DNA of 64,000 nucleotides, taken from contig JAKFAO010000008.1 in assembly GCA_021527695.1 (NCBI GenBank), forward strand, positions 868,001 through 932,000, read 5' to 3'. Source of the stretch: Naematelia aurantialba (Eukaryota; Basidiomycota; Tremellomycetes; Tremellales; Naemateliaceae). Made by a program: the position numbers and the translations under genes. This document shows, one piece after another, positions 46,001 to 57,662 of the stretch; the stretch's first letter is position 1, and every line of letters starts with the position of its first letter. The notes beneath the pieces are model-generated. The model searched no databases. It saw only the letters and a list, made by a program, of their open reading frames with translations, and was not told the origin of the DNA.

Positions 46001-46982
46001 GAATGGCGGGGCGGGCGTGCACCGCGACCTGATCATGACGTACATCCGCACCTCGTCGCTCCTGATCGCGCCGATCACGCCCCACTTTTCCGAGCACATG
46101 TGGCGCGATATTCTCGGCGAGGAGACGTCGGTGCAGCGCGTGGCGTTCCCCGTGCCGTCGGGCCCTGTCGATCCCGTGGCGCTCAAACAGCTAGAATACA
46201 TGCGCGGCGTCGTCGACAGCCTGCGGTCGGCCGAGGCCATGCTGGCGAAGAAGAAGGGCAAGGGCGGCAAAGCCGCCCCGGGTCCGGCGTCGGCGCCGTA
46301 CGACCCGGCAAAGCCCAAGGCCGCACGCGTGTTTGTCGCGACGGAGTTCCCGGAATGGCAGAACAAGTGTGTGGACATCGTGCGGGAAGCGTTCGACGCG
46401 GCAGAGGGCACCGTCGATGACGCAAAGGTCAGGAGCGCGCTGCAGAGCTCAGGGATGATCAAGGATAAGCGCGCCATGCCGTTCTGCCAGGCTTTCAAGG
46501 TGAGTCTGACGGCAATTCTCGACCTGCATTCGCTCGAGTCATACCACGCCTCGACCCCGGCGCTGCTCCAACTGCCACTCTTACTTGGACTGCCCCTCCA
46601 ATTCAGCTCCAACCCCACTCCAGTTTAACTCTTCAGCTCCAACAGCCACTCCACTCCAATCCAAGCCCAATATCACCACCTCATTACCACCTCAGTCCGC
46701 ACAGCGGCCACACCCAGACCGCATGCTGACGCAGCGTAGCGAAGAGTGCAGGACCTCGGTACCGAAGCCTTTGGCCGATCGCTGCCCTTCTCTGAACTGG
46801 CGGCGCTCAAGCTCCTTGCCCCATATATCAAGTCGTCGCTCAAGCTCCAGGCATGCGACGTTGTGTCTGTCGAAGAGGCCACGCGGCACATCGACGTACA
46901 TGGAGAAGACAACGAATGGCCCAAGGACCGCGTGGAAGCGAGCGAGCCGGGGTCCCCCGCCGTGCAGTACTGGAACGTCTAG
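43019..46982 (+). CDS. CDC60: cytosolic leucyl-tRNA synthetase
   Basis: The chain starts [15 protein letters not shown] (exon 43019-43075) and continues through about eight exons. The class I signature HIGH appears as [11 protein letters not shown]. The CP1 editing domain is present ([21 protein letters not shown]). The KMSKS loop reads [16 protein letters not shown] near nt 45460. The anticodon-binding domain and a C-terminal extension follow, ending SPAVQYWNV. Size (about 1,090 residues) and editing insert fit the eukaryotic cytosolic enzyme, not the mitochondrial one. It charges tRNA-Leu with leucine. The intron after MPFCQAFK (about 46501-46746) is unusually long for this gene and made of CTCCAACTCCA-like repeats. 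Confidence 0.95.
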
Positions 46983-47395
46983 ACGCCAGCTCCTAGCTCC
47001 CACGTCGGTCTTGCCCCACAATCCCTATGGGGTCGCGGCGTCGAGCAGGTCCTCACGCGGAGTTCAGAATACATCTCTCTTTGGGCATGACATCACGGGA
47101 TATATACATATGCATTGCATGCATTCCATGCTGGCTAGCATACTATGGCAGTGGACAGCGTCGTGCAAAATGTGGCGCGTCGTAGTGATTCGGCGAGCAC
47201 CCTCGACGAAATACCAAGCTCGCCTTCCCGTGCCCCAAGATGTTCAGATACCAAGGTCATCTCCCTCTGCATCCAGATCCTTTGATACCAACCGAGATCT
47301 TGCAAGATCTTCTGCTATGCAAGAGCATGTGTGCAAAGACACAAAGCCAGCAACAGACCTCAAGCAGCAAGTTGACACGTATACAGTAAGATCCC
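46983..47395. terminator. convergent 3' region between LeuRS and LST8
   Basis: A 413-bp gap between convergent stop codons. I see nothing coding; it should contain both 3' UTRs. Confidence 0.4.
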
Positions 47396-49510
47396 TCAGA
47401 CGACCAGGTTGATATCGTTGAGCGCACAGCAGACGGCCGCCCTAGTGGCCATCAGCTCGATCGTCCGTCGCGTTTCTAGACCAATGAGGTTGCCGTGAAT
47501 CACAGGACTCACCGGTGGTGCCCATCGTACTGCCTGACCGTCTCGCCCGACGTCAAGTCCCATAGCCGCGCCGCATGATCTGACGAGGCTGGATTCGGGA
47601 CATTTTAGCACACACTACACTCGCAAAAAACGCAGTTCATCGAGATACCGGCTGTATTGGCAATGGTGGGGGGGCGTGCCGTGGTAGTGGAAGTGGAAGA
47701 GAGGTGTGAACTGGACATGACTCACCAGTGACGAGGTACGCCGAGTCTGCACTGAACGCCGCGTCCCATACCCATCGCTGATGGCCTGTCAGAGTCTTCT
47801 CCAGGGCGTACTCGTAGTCTGCCGTAGACCATATTTTAATAGTCGAGTCGGCGCTACATGTTGCCAGGTGTCTACAAGGGAATTCAGCGTCAGCCACGGC
47901 CCATCGTTCGGTCTGGATGTTCGGTAGCGGGAGAAAGAGGAGCAAGCAACTCAACTCACTTTGAGTCGGGGGACAGTAACACGCGCGTGACGTATTTCGC
48001 ATGTGCGCGGAAACTCGTCACGGGTTGCAGGGTCGTTGGCTCTGATGCGGTGTGGATCTTCCAGACGTATACCATGCCCTGAGATGGTATGAGTATTCCG
48101 TGTCGATCCCGCCAGCTGCCGAAATCCTATGCCCGCAACGTGAACTCACCAGATCGGTGCCGGCGACAAGCGTGCCACCGTCACTGGCAATGGATATACT
48201 CCGGATAGCCACGTCCTCATCCGGCACCAGCTCATGAGTGCAGGTGTTCTCGCCCAGGTCCCAGATCTTGACGCTGCCGCTCTGGTCGCATGAGATGAGC
48301 TCGCCCTGGTTCGGGTGGATCACAACGTCGTTGACGGGAGCTTCGTGGATGTAATTCCGCTGGACAAGCGAGGTGCTGGTGCGGAGTCAGGACGCCTTCG
48401 TGTCTCCTCGCGGTCGCGAGGGGGGAGCAGAACACAGTAACATATGTAGGTGGACTAAAACACCCGCGGGAAGAAGTAAGAGGGAGGGGACGTACCGCGT
48501 ATCCCACACTTTCACGGTCCCGTCTTCTGAGCCCGTGACGATCCACTTGCCGACCGAGGAATACGCCAGCGCAGTGACGTTGGCTGTATGGCCCTCTAGT
48601 TGGGCTATCTACGATAGATGAGCTCAGGCCGCGTAGCACCCGCCTCCGTCTCGCTCTTGCGGGTGAGCCAGGCAGAGTGATACGTACAGGGTTATTAGAT
48701 AGAGATGGGATATCCCATATTCTACAGTCATCAGCTGCCCCTCTCGATTTCGTGCACTGAAATTGCCGGCGAGTGCGTTGTGCGCTGGTGATATGCAGGA
48801 GGACTGCCAGTCGTAATGATAGGTAGCCCGAAAAGAGAGGGTACGAACCGAACAATGGCGTTCCCAGCCGCAGCGAGGTAATGCTTGTCGGGACTGATAG
48901 CTAGTCGATTGACCTGTTTCTGTTTCCCCTCAGCGCAGCTCCACCACTCTGCTGATATTGCGCGACGGCAAAGAACACCGAGCTACGCACCCATTGTGGT
49001 TGGAGTGTGATTTGGCGATAACAGATGCCTGACCATGCTTCCCAGAATCGGATCGAGTGGTCGTCTGCCAGGTCAGCATGCCTACTGCGTCTCGTTGGAG
49101 CGTCTGATGCCTGAGCTTCTTCAACCTTCAAAGCACATCGAGTGTTGCACTGGCAGCCGGCAGGCTTGGCCTCGCTGCGACATCTTCGGGCTGCGCATGT
49201 ACGCTCGAACAGAGAGGGGGAGGGGGGAAACGCTTCCGTGAGGCGGCACGGCGAGGAGACAGCTGGAAGCGAAGAGAGCGGCGCATCCAAGAGATAGCGA
49301 GACGAGACGACTGGCGAGACGAGACGATAGTAGGGTGTTATGTGGGAGATAGTAGGGTTTATATTGGAGCGTATACAAGGCCGCTTCCAAGAGACCAGCG
49401 AAGGACTCACATCCAGCAGTACACAGAATCACACTCATCTCAGCAGCATGCGCCTGGCCCGACGTTTCAGAGTACTGCGGCGGCTGGCCCGCCGGCACGG
49501 CAGTCGGCAT
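47396..49510 (-). CDS. LST8: LST8, WD40 subunit of the TOR complexes
   Basis: The first exon gives MPTAVPAGQPPQYSETSG, then MSVILCTAG, and splices (GTGAGT at about 49409) to YDDHSIRFWEAWSGICYRQI. Further exons give VNRLAISPDKHYLAAAG, IWDIPSLSNNPV, GHTANVTALAYS, NYIHEAPVNDVVIHPNQGEL, WDLGENTCTHELVPDEDVA, RVLLSPDSKHLATCSADSTI, TLTGHQRWVWDAAFSADSAY and DHAARLWDLTSGETV, ending ALNDINLVV. These are the seven WD40 blades of LST8, with characteristic sequence in each. LST8 binds the kinase domain of TOR in TORC1 and TORC2 and supports growth signalling. The N-terminal extension of 24 residues before MSVILCTAG is not typical, so the internal Met may be the true start. Confidence 0.93.
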
Positions 49511-50223
49511 GGCGGGGCGGGACGGAGGGGTGAGCCGGCGAGGCGGTGAGGAGGACGGATGAGGCGAGGCGGTGAGGTGGGACGGATGAGGCGAGGCGGT
49601 GAGGTGGGACGGATGAGGCCGAGGGGATGAAGGGGCGAGGGGCGAGGGGCTAGAGGCTAAGGGAAGAGGAGCCCAGGGGGGCTAGGGGGGATCGTGAGCG
49701 TGAGCGGGCGAGTCCAAGAAGGCGTCAACGTCCACGTCGACGTCGGTGATACAGACGAGGGACGCGCTACCGCCAACAACAGGCAGACATGGGCGGCGCT
49801 GACCCGACAGTGAGTGAAGACGATATGGTGATACTTCCAAACGTCGCTGGAAACGCGGCATAACAGTAGGAACGAGTGGAGGCCGGAACCAAAATTACCG
49901 AATCACACCCGTGCGCACGCACCTGTCTGTCTGTCTGTCTGTCTATCAACTGCCTTCTTATCCCGACTCTCAGATCTCATGGCTTCGAGCAAACGTCGCG
50001 TATTTTCATACCATCGCAATATATATCTTTGAAATTATAGGCTTTTCGTACTTTAGTCACCTTTTATATTCAGACTTGACTCAGTCCGTTTTGTACGCCA
50101 CGGCGCCTCAACTCGCCACTCGCCTATCCACGCCCAATCGATAGCCTGTGGGGGGCTTTGGCTGCTCCCCACACCCAACTGCTCGCCACTCATCTAGTCA
50201 TAAAGGGCAAATGCTGCCGCACC
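49511..50223. other. intergenic region with a 27-bp minisatellite
   Basis: This lies between the LST8 start and the 3' end of the acid phosphatase gene. About 49545-49625 is a tandem repeat of a 27-bp unit beginning GGACGGATGAGGCGAGG, just under three copies. A TCTG run lies at about 49923-49945. No gene is supported. Confidence 0.6.
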
Positions 50224-53200
50224 TCAAGAGCTGTTGCAGAGTCCCACCAGGTCATCGGGGATAGTATCATCCAAGTAGCCCATAAAATCGTCTAGGGAGG
50301 TCATGTTGAGAGTGCCCAGAGGCGTCGAGGTCTTGAGCGGCTGGCCGTTCCACATGACGCGGATGTGGTTGGTCGCGCTGGACGTGTTCTCCCAGATCTC
50401 AAATACGACCTAAGCAGGGACAGCAGTCAGACGAGCTCCGCTGAACGATCCGTCGTCATCGACGTACCTCGGAGCCCATGCCTGGCCACACTGGCTCATC
50501 GATCTGCAACACGCCCAAAACAGCAGCCATCGACCCGTCGTGCGCAAAGCTTCCCATGTCAGCATCTTGTGTGAGAGCTCGCCTTGCAGCCACGTGCCAT
50601 CGTCCTGCCACCTTACTGGTGTGGCAGTCTAAAAGCCTGAGAGTAAGGCTCACTTGTGGTAGTACTTGATCTCGTTGACATTCTCGACGTTGTTCTTAAA
50701 GTGTCCCTGGAGCTCCTTGAACCACGGACCCATTTTCAGAGCGCTGTACAGAGTCGAGTTTTCTGCCAGGCGCCATCTATTTGTTGATCAGCATACACCC
50801 CGCTCTTCACATGGGCACTGTCATCTGCCTCTTGTCCTCGTGGAGCACACCATCCCAGCCAAGTACGAGACAAGGGTCTCGCCTCGTGAAGACAGTGCCG
50901 AGCAGGACTTGCGACACTCAACTCACTTGTAAGCATACTCCCAGTTGCCCACGCGGTAAATCTCATTCACGTCCTCCTGGCCGAGGCAGATGGAAGTATC
51001 GTTGACGGAGCACGGCAAGGGCTTGGCGTGGCATTGTTTGGCGGAGAGGTTGTCGTACGGGCTACACCAGTGTCAATCCAGGTCCGGCTTGTTCCAGCGT
51101 CGGGCTGTTTCCTGTGTCATATCGACATGTTGTGCCAGCAAGGACATGGAATTGGGAATCGGTGGTGATCGGCAAGGCATATTGGTGGCGACTAGCAGGG
51201 CATGGGATTTGTGGTGACTGGCAAGGCATGGGATTGGTGCTGAGTAGCGAGGGCATGTGATTGGTGGTGACTAGTAAGACACGAGATTCGTGGTGACTCG
51301 CTAGACACGGGATTGTCAACGAGACCGCACGTACTGGTCCCACGACGTCCTCCAGCCAGCGGTATCGTTCGCCTCGATGCCCGAGACGTTTCTGAATCTC
51401 GCAAACAACTCCGAGGTCAGGTTCAGGTGTTCGGACCACAAGGAACCGTCGCCTTGGTACGCCGCCACGACGGTGTTCGCCAACGCGCAACCTAGAACGC
51501 GGGTCAGCTGTGAATCACACCCGTCCGCCCTCCCGTCTCCAGGAGGGCACGAAAGGACCAACTGATGGCGGGTTCTAGCGAGTCGTACGAGTCAGACTGG
51601 ATGTACCTATCGCCGCTTTAGCTGATCCTAACATGAGCGTGTGGACGCTGGCTCACGCAAAGTATTCGTGCACGTCCGGATAGATTCCAGCGGCGAATCC
51701 GCCTTCAAGCACGTCAGTCAGCTCAGCAGCTAGCGGCCTTGTCCGGCCAGTGGCGACTCACCCAGAGTCTGCGTCGTAATCACCTGCCTATGTTAGCCGT
51801 TACCCAGCACACCAGCTCCTAACGGCGAAACGAGTGCGGGCAGGACGTCGCTCACATTGTTGGTCACGCGGAACTGGTACTTGTGCCTCTCCGAGGAATG
51901 CGGCAAGAACTGCAGCAGGTCGCCGTAGACGCCAAGGAAGTCCTTGCCATGCTGTTTACCATCCTCCAAGCCCTCCCTGACGTAGGATGCATTGTTAGCT
52001 CGGTACCAAGGCACGTTCGATGATGAACATGATGTGTGTGTACATGATAGGTTTTTCATGTAGAAAGCGTTGTAACAAAGCAGAGGGATGCAGTGCGGGG
52101 CAAGGCAGCCGGTACCGAGAGACTCACGAAGTGATACCGGGGAACTGGCAGGTCGAATTGACGAAGCCCGGTCCGACGGTGTACTCGAACGGGTTCTGGG
52201 TGTTGCCCTATGTTTCGAGCAGTGGCAGGCGAGTAGGGCATCGGCGTTGACAGGAGGACACGACAGAGAGATAGCAGATAGCAGAAGAGGCGCGTTGATA
52301 GCAAGGATAAGGGCACGTCGGGAGCAGAAAGGAGAGGCATGGCAGCAAGACAAGAGCATAGTGACACAAGGCGTCGAGAGCAGACACAGCCAAGGAGCAA
52401 GAGGCAAGAGGACCCCGGATCAGCGAGGACGACGTGACTGGTCTTTGGTCACTGGCGCACCTCGGCTTGCCAGTATACCGGGGTGGTATGAAACTTTGCC
52501 TTGTCCTTGGCGTAGTGGTACGGCCCTGCCACAGTATGAGATTATCAGACCTCTAGGGCGGCTCTGGGCTCACCCTCGCCTGTGCAGTCCCACTATTCCC
52601 GTCAGCGCTCGGTGAGTGGCATTGGTTACCCCCATCGACATGGCTCATAGGGCATAGCGTCGCCAGCAGGGTGCCAGCAACCGCAGCAACGTGACCAGCC
52701 GGCCAATGCCAAGGGGGAGCACGGGTTCGAGGCACCAGGCACAAAACGAGGCACAAGAAACGAGGGATGCAAGACGACCAAAGACGACAACCCAAGACGA
52801 CGACCCAACTCACCGGGATATCTTCCTTGAAGAACGTGTTGGACGCGTACGGGGTGCGCTTGCGGTGGCGCTGGATGACCTCGACGTACTTCAACGCATA
52901 CTCGTCCGACGGGACGGGGTACTCTGTCTTGCGCACGTGCGGCATCTACAGGTCAGTGCAGCCACGACGAACGTGCCACCGCTTGGTCGTGGCGGCGGTC
53001 TTGCTGCGGCGGGTGCCTGCGGGGTGCTACGGATACGCTACGGGGGCGGTGGGACGCGGGACTGGGACTCACGTTGCACCCTGCGAAGTATCAGCTTCTG
53101 TGGACTGATTGAGCACAGTCACGGCACGGTAGGGTGAGGGACGCCGATCTTGGTGAGGGACGATGCATTGGACTTGGGGGCATGACGAGCAGCAGGATAC

Positions 53201-53756
53201 CAGTGGTTTCAAGTGAGGAGGTGCGGGATGTAATGGCCCAGAGAGGAAGCAGGTATGGAGTAATGCAGCAGGTGGAAGACAGACGACAGGCAGACACAGC
53301 GCAGACGCACAGTTGTATGTGCCATACTTGTCGTCCGGCGTGTAGCTGGTATTGTAGATCCCCGGGGCGCCAGAGCCGCTCAACACGGCCGCGAGGTCCG
53401 TGATCGATGTATTCGCTATAACGTCAGCACCTCCTTGCTCGGATGTTCCGACCGTCCCCCTGTCGCCGACGAGGGTGTGCCGCGTCTAGAGCGTGGGGTT
53501 GCCGTGCAAGGGGTAGCGATGGACCAGGAGAGTGAAGCGGGTAACCAGATGGGGAGGGAGGGGTAGCGGATGGGAGACGACGAGAAGGGAGAACGACAGA
53601 TGAGAGAACGACGAGAAGGGAAGGGTAGGCGACGGAAGGAGGACGGCCAGATAGCAAGGAGAGATGCAGCTACCTACCTGGGGCATAATGGGTGAGCGCC
53701 TGGCCAGTGGTAGCCACCAGTCCGAGGCCGACGAGCGCCGCGAGTCCGTACGCCAT
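50224..53756 (-). CDS. secreted histidine acid phosphatase-family protein
   Basis: The gene begins MAYGLAALVGLGLVATTGQA, a clear signal peptide, at 53756. The chain continues through many short exons: TDLAAVLSGSGAPGIYN, MPHVRKTEYPVPSDEYA, YVEVIQRHRKRTPYASNTFF, FVNSTCQFPGITSEGLEDG, YFAYIQSDSYDS, VNEIKYYHSFAHDGSMAAV, ending LVGLCNSS. The histidine acid phosphatase motif RHGxRxP appears as RHRKRTP, and the distal HD motif as SFAHDGSM. Several N-x-S/T sites fit a glycosylated secreted enzyme. Relatives remove phosphate from phytate or other organic phosphates outside the cell. Many introns are large (200-360 bp) and low in complexity, unlike most genes here. Confidence 0.83.
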
Positions 53757-54843
53757 CTCGATGCTGCAAGCGCAATCAGCCAGGAGACGGATCAGGAGAC
53801 AGAGGCTAACGAGGACAGTCTAGGCAGATCAGGAGACAGGGTTTAACGAGGACAGAGCGATCAAGGATGTGCACAGAGTCTAACGAGACAGAGTCAAGGC
53901 AGATCAAGGACACAGAGTCGGACAAGGAGACAGTCTTACAATGCAGAGTAACATCCACTCGCCCACCCACCACCTACATACTCCATAGCCAGACCTGACA
54001 ATGGAATCGTCCGAAATCTCCCCCCCCTAATCTTAGCTCGTCGTCCGCCCTGGAATCGGGACAAGCGGCGAGATTCGTATCGGACACGGGAAACCTATAA
54101 ACGTTGCAATCTCCGACCCATCGACTTGCTCCCTCCCTCTTCCCTCCGCCTTCTTCCTTCTTCCATCCTTCATGATCATCCATTATCTAGCGCCTATCCT
54201 CTATCATCTAGCATCTATCACCTACATCTACCATCTACCATCCCATCTACGCTATATGCTATGATCTGCTCCATGCTTTGAGATGCCAGCCGTCCCTTGC
54301 CTCCATGTCTAGCCTTCAGTCGCGGAGTAGCAATATCCCACGTTCCAAGTCTGAGTCCGAGCCCCCCGCTGCCATAGGTCAGATTAGTTCCCCGACGACC
54401 CAGGAATTGGCGCAACCACCCTCGGAGATCGAGCAAGCTTGGCAATCTCTGCCATCTCCTGACATTGTGTCTGCTTACAATCTCCCTGCGATCTCGTCCG
54501 GCGTGTGCGAGTTTGGCTTGGCGCTCATTACATTACATCAGGACTTCCCTCGCTTTCTGTCTGCTACAAGACTGCTACCGACTGTTCAATACTGATCTTA
54601 TCCCAGACCCCGTCCCGACCGGCACACCCTCTTTTCCAGCCACGTGCGATCCACAGGGCCAACCTTCAGCCACTCGACCCTCGCGGTTGTCACTCGTTAC
54701 CTAGACCTCCAGCTTCGAGCCGTCGACTTCGTGCCTGTGCAGATATTTGCCCGACGCATCGTCAAAGACCAGCGAGTGGCGGCCCCCAGTGTCCAACTCG
54801 TCAGGGTTCGACAGCGGTTCTGGGCACATCAGGACCTGGCCTA
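53757..54843. other. intergenic region upstream of the acid phosphatase gene
   Basis: About 53770-53945 has repeated GGAGACAGAGTCTAACGAGG-like units. A run of CATCTATC/CATCTACC repeats lies at about 54178-54250. A plus-strand frame from ATG 54305 to 54595 (96 codons, Ser/Pro-rich) is open but has no recognisable family and is probably chance. Confidence 0.4.
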
Positions 54844-56224
54844 TCATGCGTTGCGGTTTGACTCACGTCCGCGGGTCTCGTCAGTCTCAGTCTGACCATA
54901 GTGGCCAGTGGTGTTGCTGGCGTCTTTGCCACTGTTCTCGTTGGAAGAATAGTGCCCGCCTGAACCGCCGGATGGACCAACGCCGGTTCCGGTACCTCCA
55001 GTCGCTGTCTCCTCGCCGACTGCAGCGGCGGCGCCGGCAGCTGTGCCTGCTGTGGCGGCCGACCTAGCGTTGCCAGCACCAGCTTCGTGGTGGCGATGGT
55101 GGTGGTGGTGGGAGTGGTGTTCACCAGTGCCGGAGCGCAGGTTCTCGCCGAGCACTCCGACGCCTGCGCCAGTGGTAATGGCGTGACCTACATGGTCAGC
55201 GCGAGCTCATATGTGTGAAGAGTGAGAACGCAGAGTATGAGTGAAGAGGAAGACAGTTCTGTTCATGAAGGCACAGGCCCAGTGCCGTCTGAGTGAAGCG
55301 GAGACAGTGGTGCTCATTGTTGCACACCCATTGTAGGATCAATGGAGAAAGGAACCCAGTACGCGTTCAATGGAGAAAGCGGAGCCGAGAAGGGTCAACT
55401 CACTCTCACCACCTAGAGCATCTCGTGTGGCACCGCCAGAATAGGCTCCGCTGACAGGGTTCTCATCGTACCCTGTACCGGTGCCAGTCTGGCCCGATGC
55501 GCCGTACGAGTCGAGGGTTGAGCCCCCGGTGGCGCCGCCCATGAACTTGTCGGCGATAGGGGTGCTCTCGGTGCCGGAGAAGCCTTTCGGGATGCCTGTG
55601 GGTGTCAGTGGGGTCGAGAGTGAATTCTGCGATCACGGCCATCTGCGTCGCGAGCGCTGCTTAGCTTGTCCTCATAACTACCTCTGCTCCACTGATTGAG
55701 GGCCCCCCTGAACGAGCCCAGTGGCTTGTCCGGAAACCTCAAACAGACACGCCAATGAACCATTACGAAGCGTCCGGTAATTGAGACTGCGACTCACCAC
55801 CAGACGCGTGCTCGCCGCCCAGACCGCTGTTGAAGCCCGAGCGCTCGTCGGTTGCTAACAAGCCCTGCTGGGTGTTCTGCGAGCTGACCTGGCCGTGCTG
55901 ATTGGTCAGCGGGGTGTGCTAGAGGAGAGAGGGAACAGAGGAGACAGGAGGATAGGGAGGAAACAGGAGAGGGAGGAGAGAGGGAGGAGAGAGGGAGGAG
56001 AGGACAGCAGAGGAAAGAGAGAAAGAGGAAGGGAAGGAGCTAGCAAGGAGATGAGGGAAGGAGAAGCGCAGAGACGAGAGTGGGCGAGGAAGAAAGGGGT
56101 AAGGCTGGAAGGCGAGTCGCGGCAAAACACTCACACTGCCAGACAAGCCCACTCCAGCTCCATGTTCGCCCTGGTCAAACCCGGCTCGCGGCGCTCCGCT
56201 GTCGATTGGTGCTCCGAGATCCAT
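54844..56224 (-). CDS. Gly/Ser/His-rich intrinsically disordered protein
   Basis: The chain starts MDLGAPIDSGAPRAGF at 56224. It passes through exons giving HTPLTNQHGQVSSQNTQ, then FPDKPLGSFRGALNQWSRG, GIPKGFSGTESTPIADKF, and GHAITTGAGVGVLGENLR, and ends GRESNRNA at 54844. A His run (HHSHHHHHRHH) lies near nt 55090-55115. There is no signal peptide, membrane segment or catalytic motif. Low hydrophobicity and high Gly/Ser/Thr content resemble stress hydrophilins in character, but I do not recognise the family. Exon borders in the middle (55330-55700) are less sure. Confidence 0.6.
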
Positions 56225-57662
56225 AGTGAGTGAGTGAGTGAGGGAGGGAGTGAGTGGGTGAGTTGCAAGTGGTGTGGGGTGTGAGTATGTAGGTGTTGTC
56301 AAGCCTAGCAAGTAGTAGTAGTCAAGGCTTGCAGTTGGATGTCGAGAACGAATAGACAGACGGGCGGCGCGGTTGTCAAGGGCTATGGGGTACGTCAGGC
56401 GTGCTCTGCTTTGGGCGGGTGGGCGATTGGGTGTGATTTGCCTCGTGCGTCGCTGTTTCCTGCATGATGGAGCGCGGCCCAAATCGGGAGGTGCTACGTC
56501 ATACCCCCCCCCCCCGGGTACTGTGCGCAACCTTCGGGCGGTGCGGGTAGGTCGGGCCGGGCACTCGTCACGAGCGAGCGGGGGCATCATCATCATCATC
56601 ATCATCATCGCCATCGCCATCGCTACGGCAAAAGCCAGTAAGAGAGTCAGGTGACGATGTCCTCCCACTGCCCAGTCTCAGGGCGCAGCGCAGCGCAGCG
56701 ACATGACAGACACGACCCAATGACGTCGGGATATGCAGTGACGCGCATGACCACGTGTGCGCACGGACATCCGAGTGAGTGGCAAACGAGTGGCGAGTGC
56801 ACGGCGCGTGGCGGTTCCTTCGCTGCAATATTGTGAACAGCGTTCACACGCACCGCGCAGGACCCAGAGATTACTTCTAGAGCATTTAGCTGAGGTCAAG
56901 TCTTTCCATAGAGACATGCAACGTGTACGGGTATCAATGGAACCCCGTTCAGGCTACATCAACGCATCCGCAGAGCTACACCAACAGCATCCAAGGCATC
57001 CAACCCCAACGGCGTCCACGTCAACCCATCCAGGCATCAACGGAACTGATAGAGGCTATGGCACCTACAAGCACCTACACAGCGACCCCACCGCGACTCC
57101 CAGTGGCTGGTCCACCCTGGGGAGGCCGTCCGAACCTCCGAGCGTCCGGTTCCCGTCTCGCCCCAGTGGCTGGGTGGACCAGCTCTGTAATCCATCCGCC
57201 ACTACCAACCTCCTTCCACTCTCCTAACGGCCCACCCAGCGTCCCCTCGCGCTCCAGCACCCTCCCGCCTACTGTGGCTGATTCGATCCCAGACCCAGCC
57301 CCAGCCCCAGTCGCATTACGACCACCGAGCACCTCGTCAGTCTGCAGGTCCACGTCGCCATTCAGCACTCCGAGACCGGGCAACGCCAACCTCCGTACCC
57401 CCCTGCGTTCTTGCGGGCCTTGGCGGAACACCTCTTCCCCTAGGATCTCGATTGCCGCAGCATCACCGACGACTTCGTGCCACTTTCCATCGGCGGACGA
57501 GAAGATACGGTGCCGTGTTGGGTGGACGATAGGGTTTGGGTCGTGGATTGGTTGGATCTTGGGGCTGCATCAAGGACGTCAATGGGGGTTCTCTAATACT
57601 AAGATGTATACAGGGACGAGATGAGGTCAGGGATCAGAAAGGGTATAAGTGTGCAGGACGCA
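56225..57662. other. intergenic region with simple repeats and an open Pro/Ser-rich frame
   Basis: The region upstream of the Gly/His-rich gene holds GTGAGTGAGTGAG repeats (56225-56260), a poly-C run (about 56505-56516) and a CAT triplet run (about 56586-56612). A plus-strand frame from ATG 57058 to 57624 (188 codons) is Pro/Ser/Thr-rich with DPAPAPVALRPPSTSS. It might be a gene fragment, but a Pro-rich frame of this length is also expected in such C-rich DNA. Confidence 0.4.

Noticed and set aside
54305..54595. Possible small plus-strand gene
   Set aside because: Ser/Pro-rich, no splice partners with shared phase, no recognised family; likely chance in a long gap.
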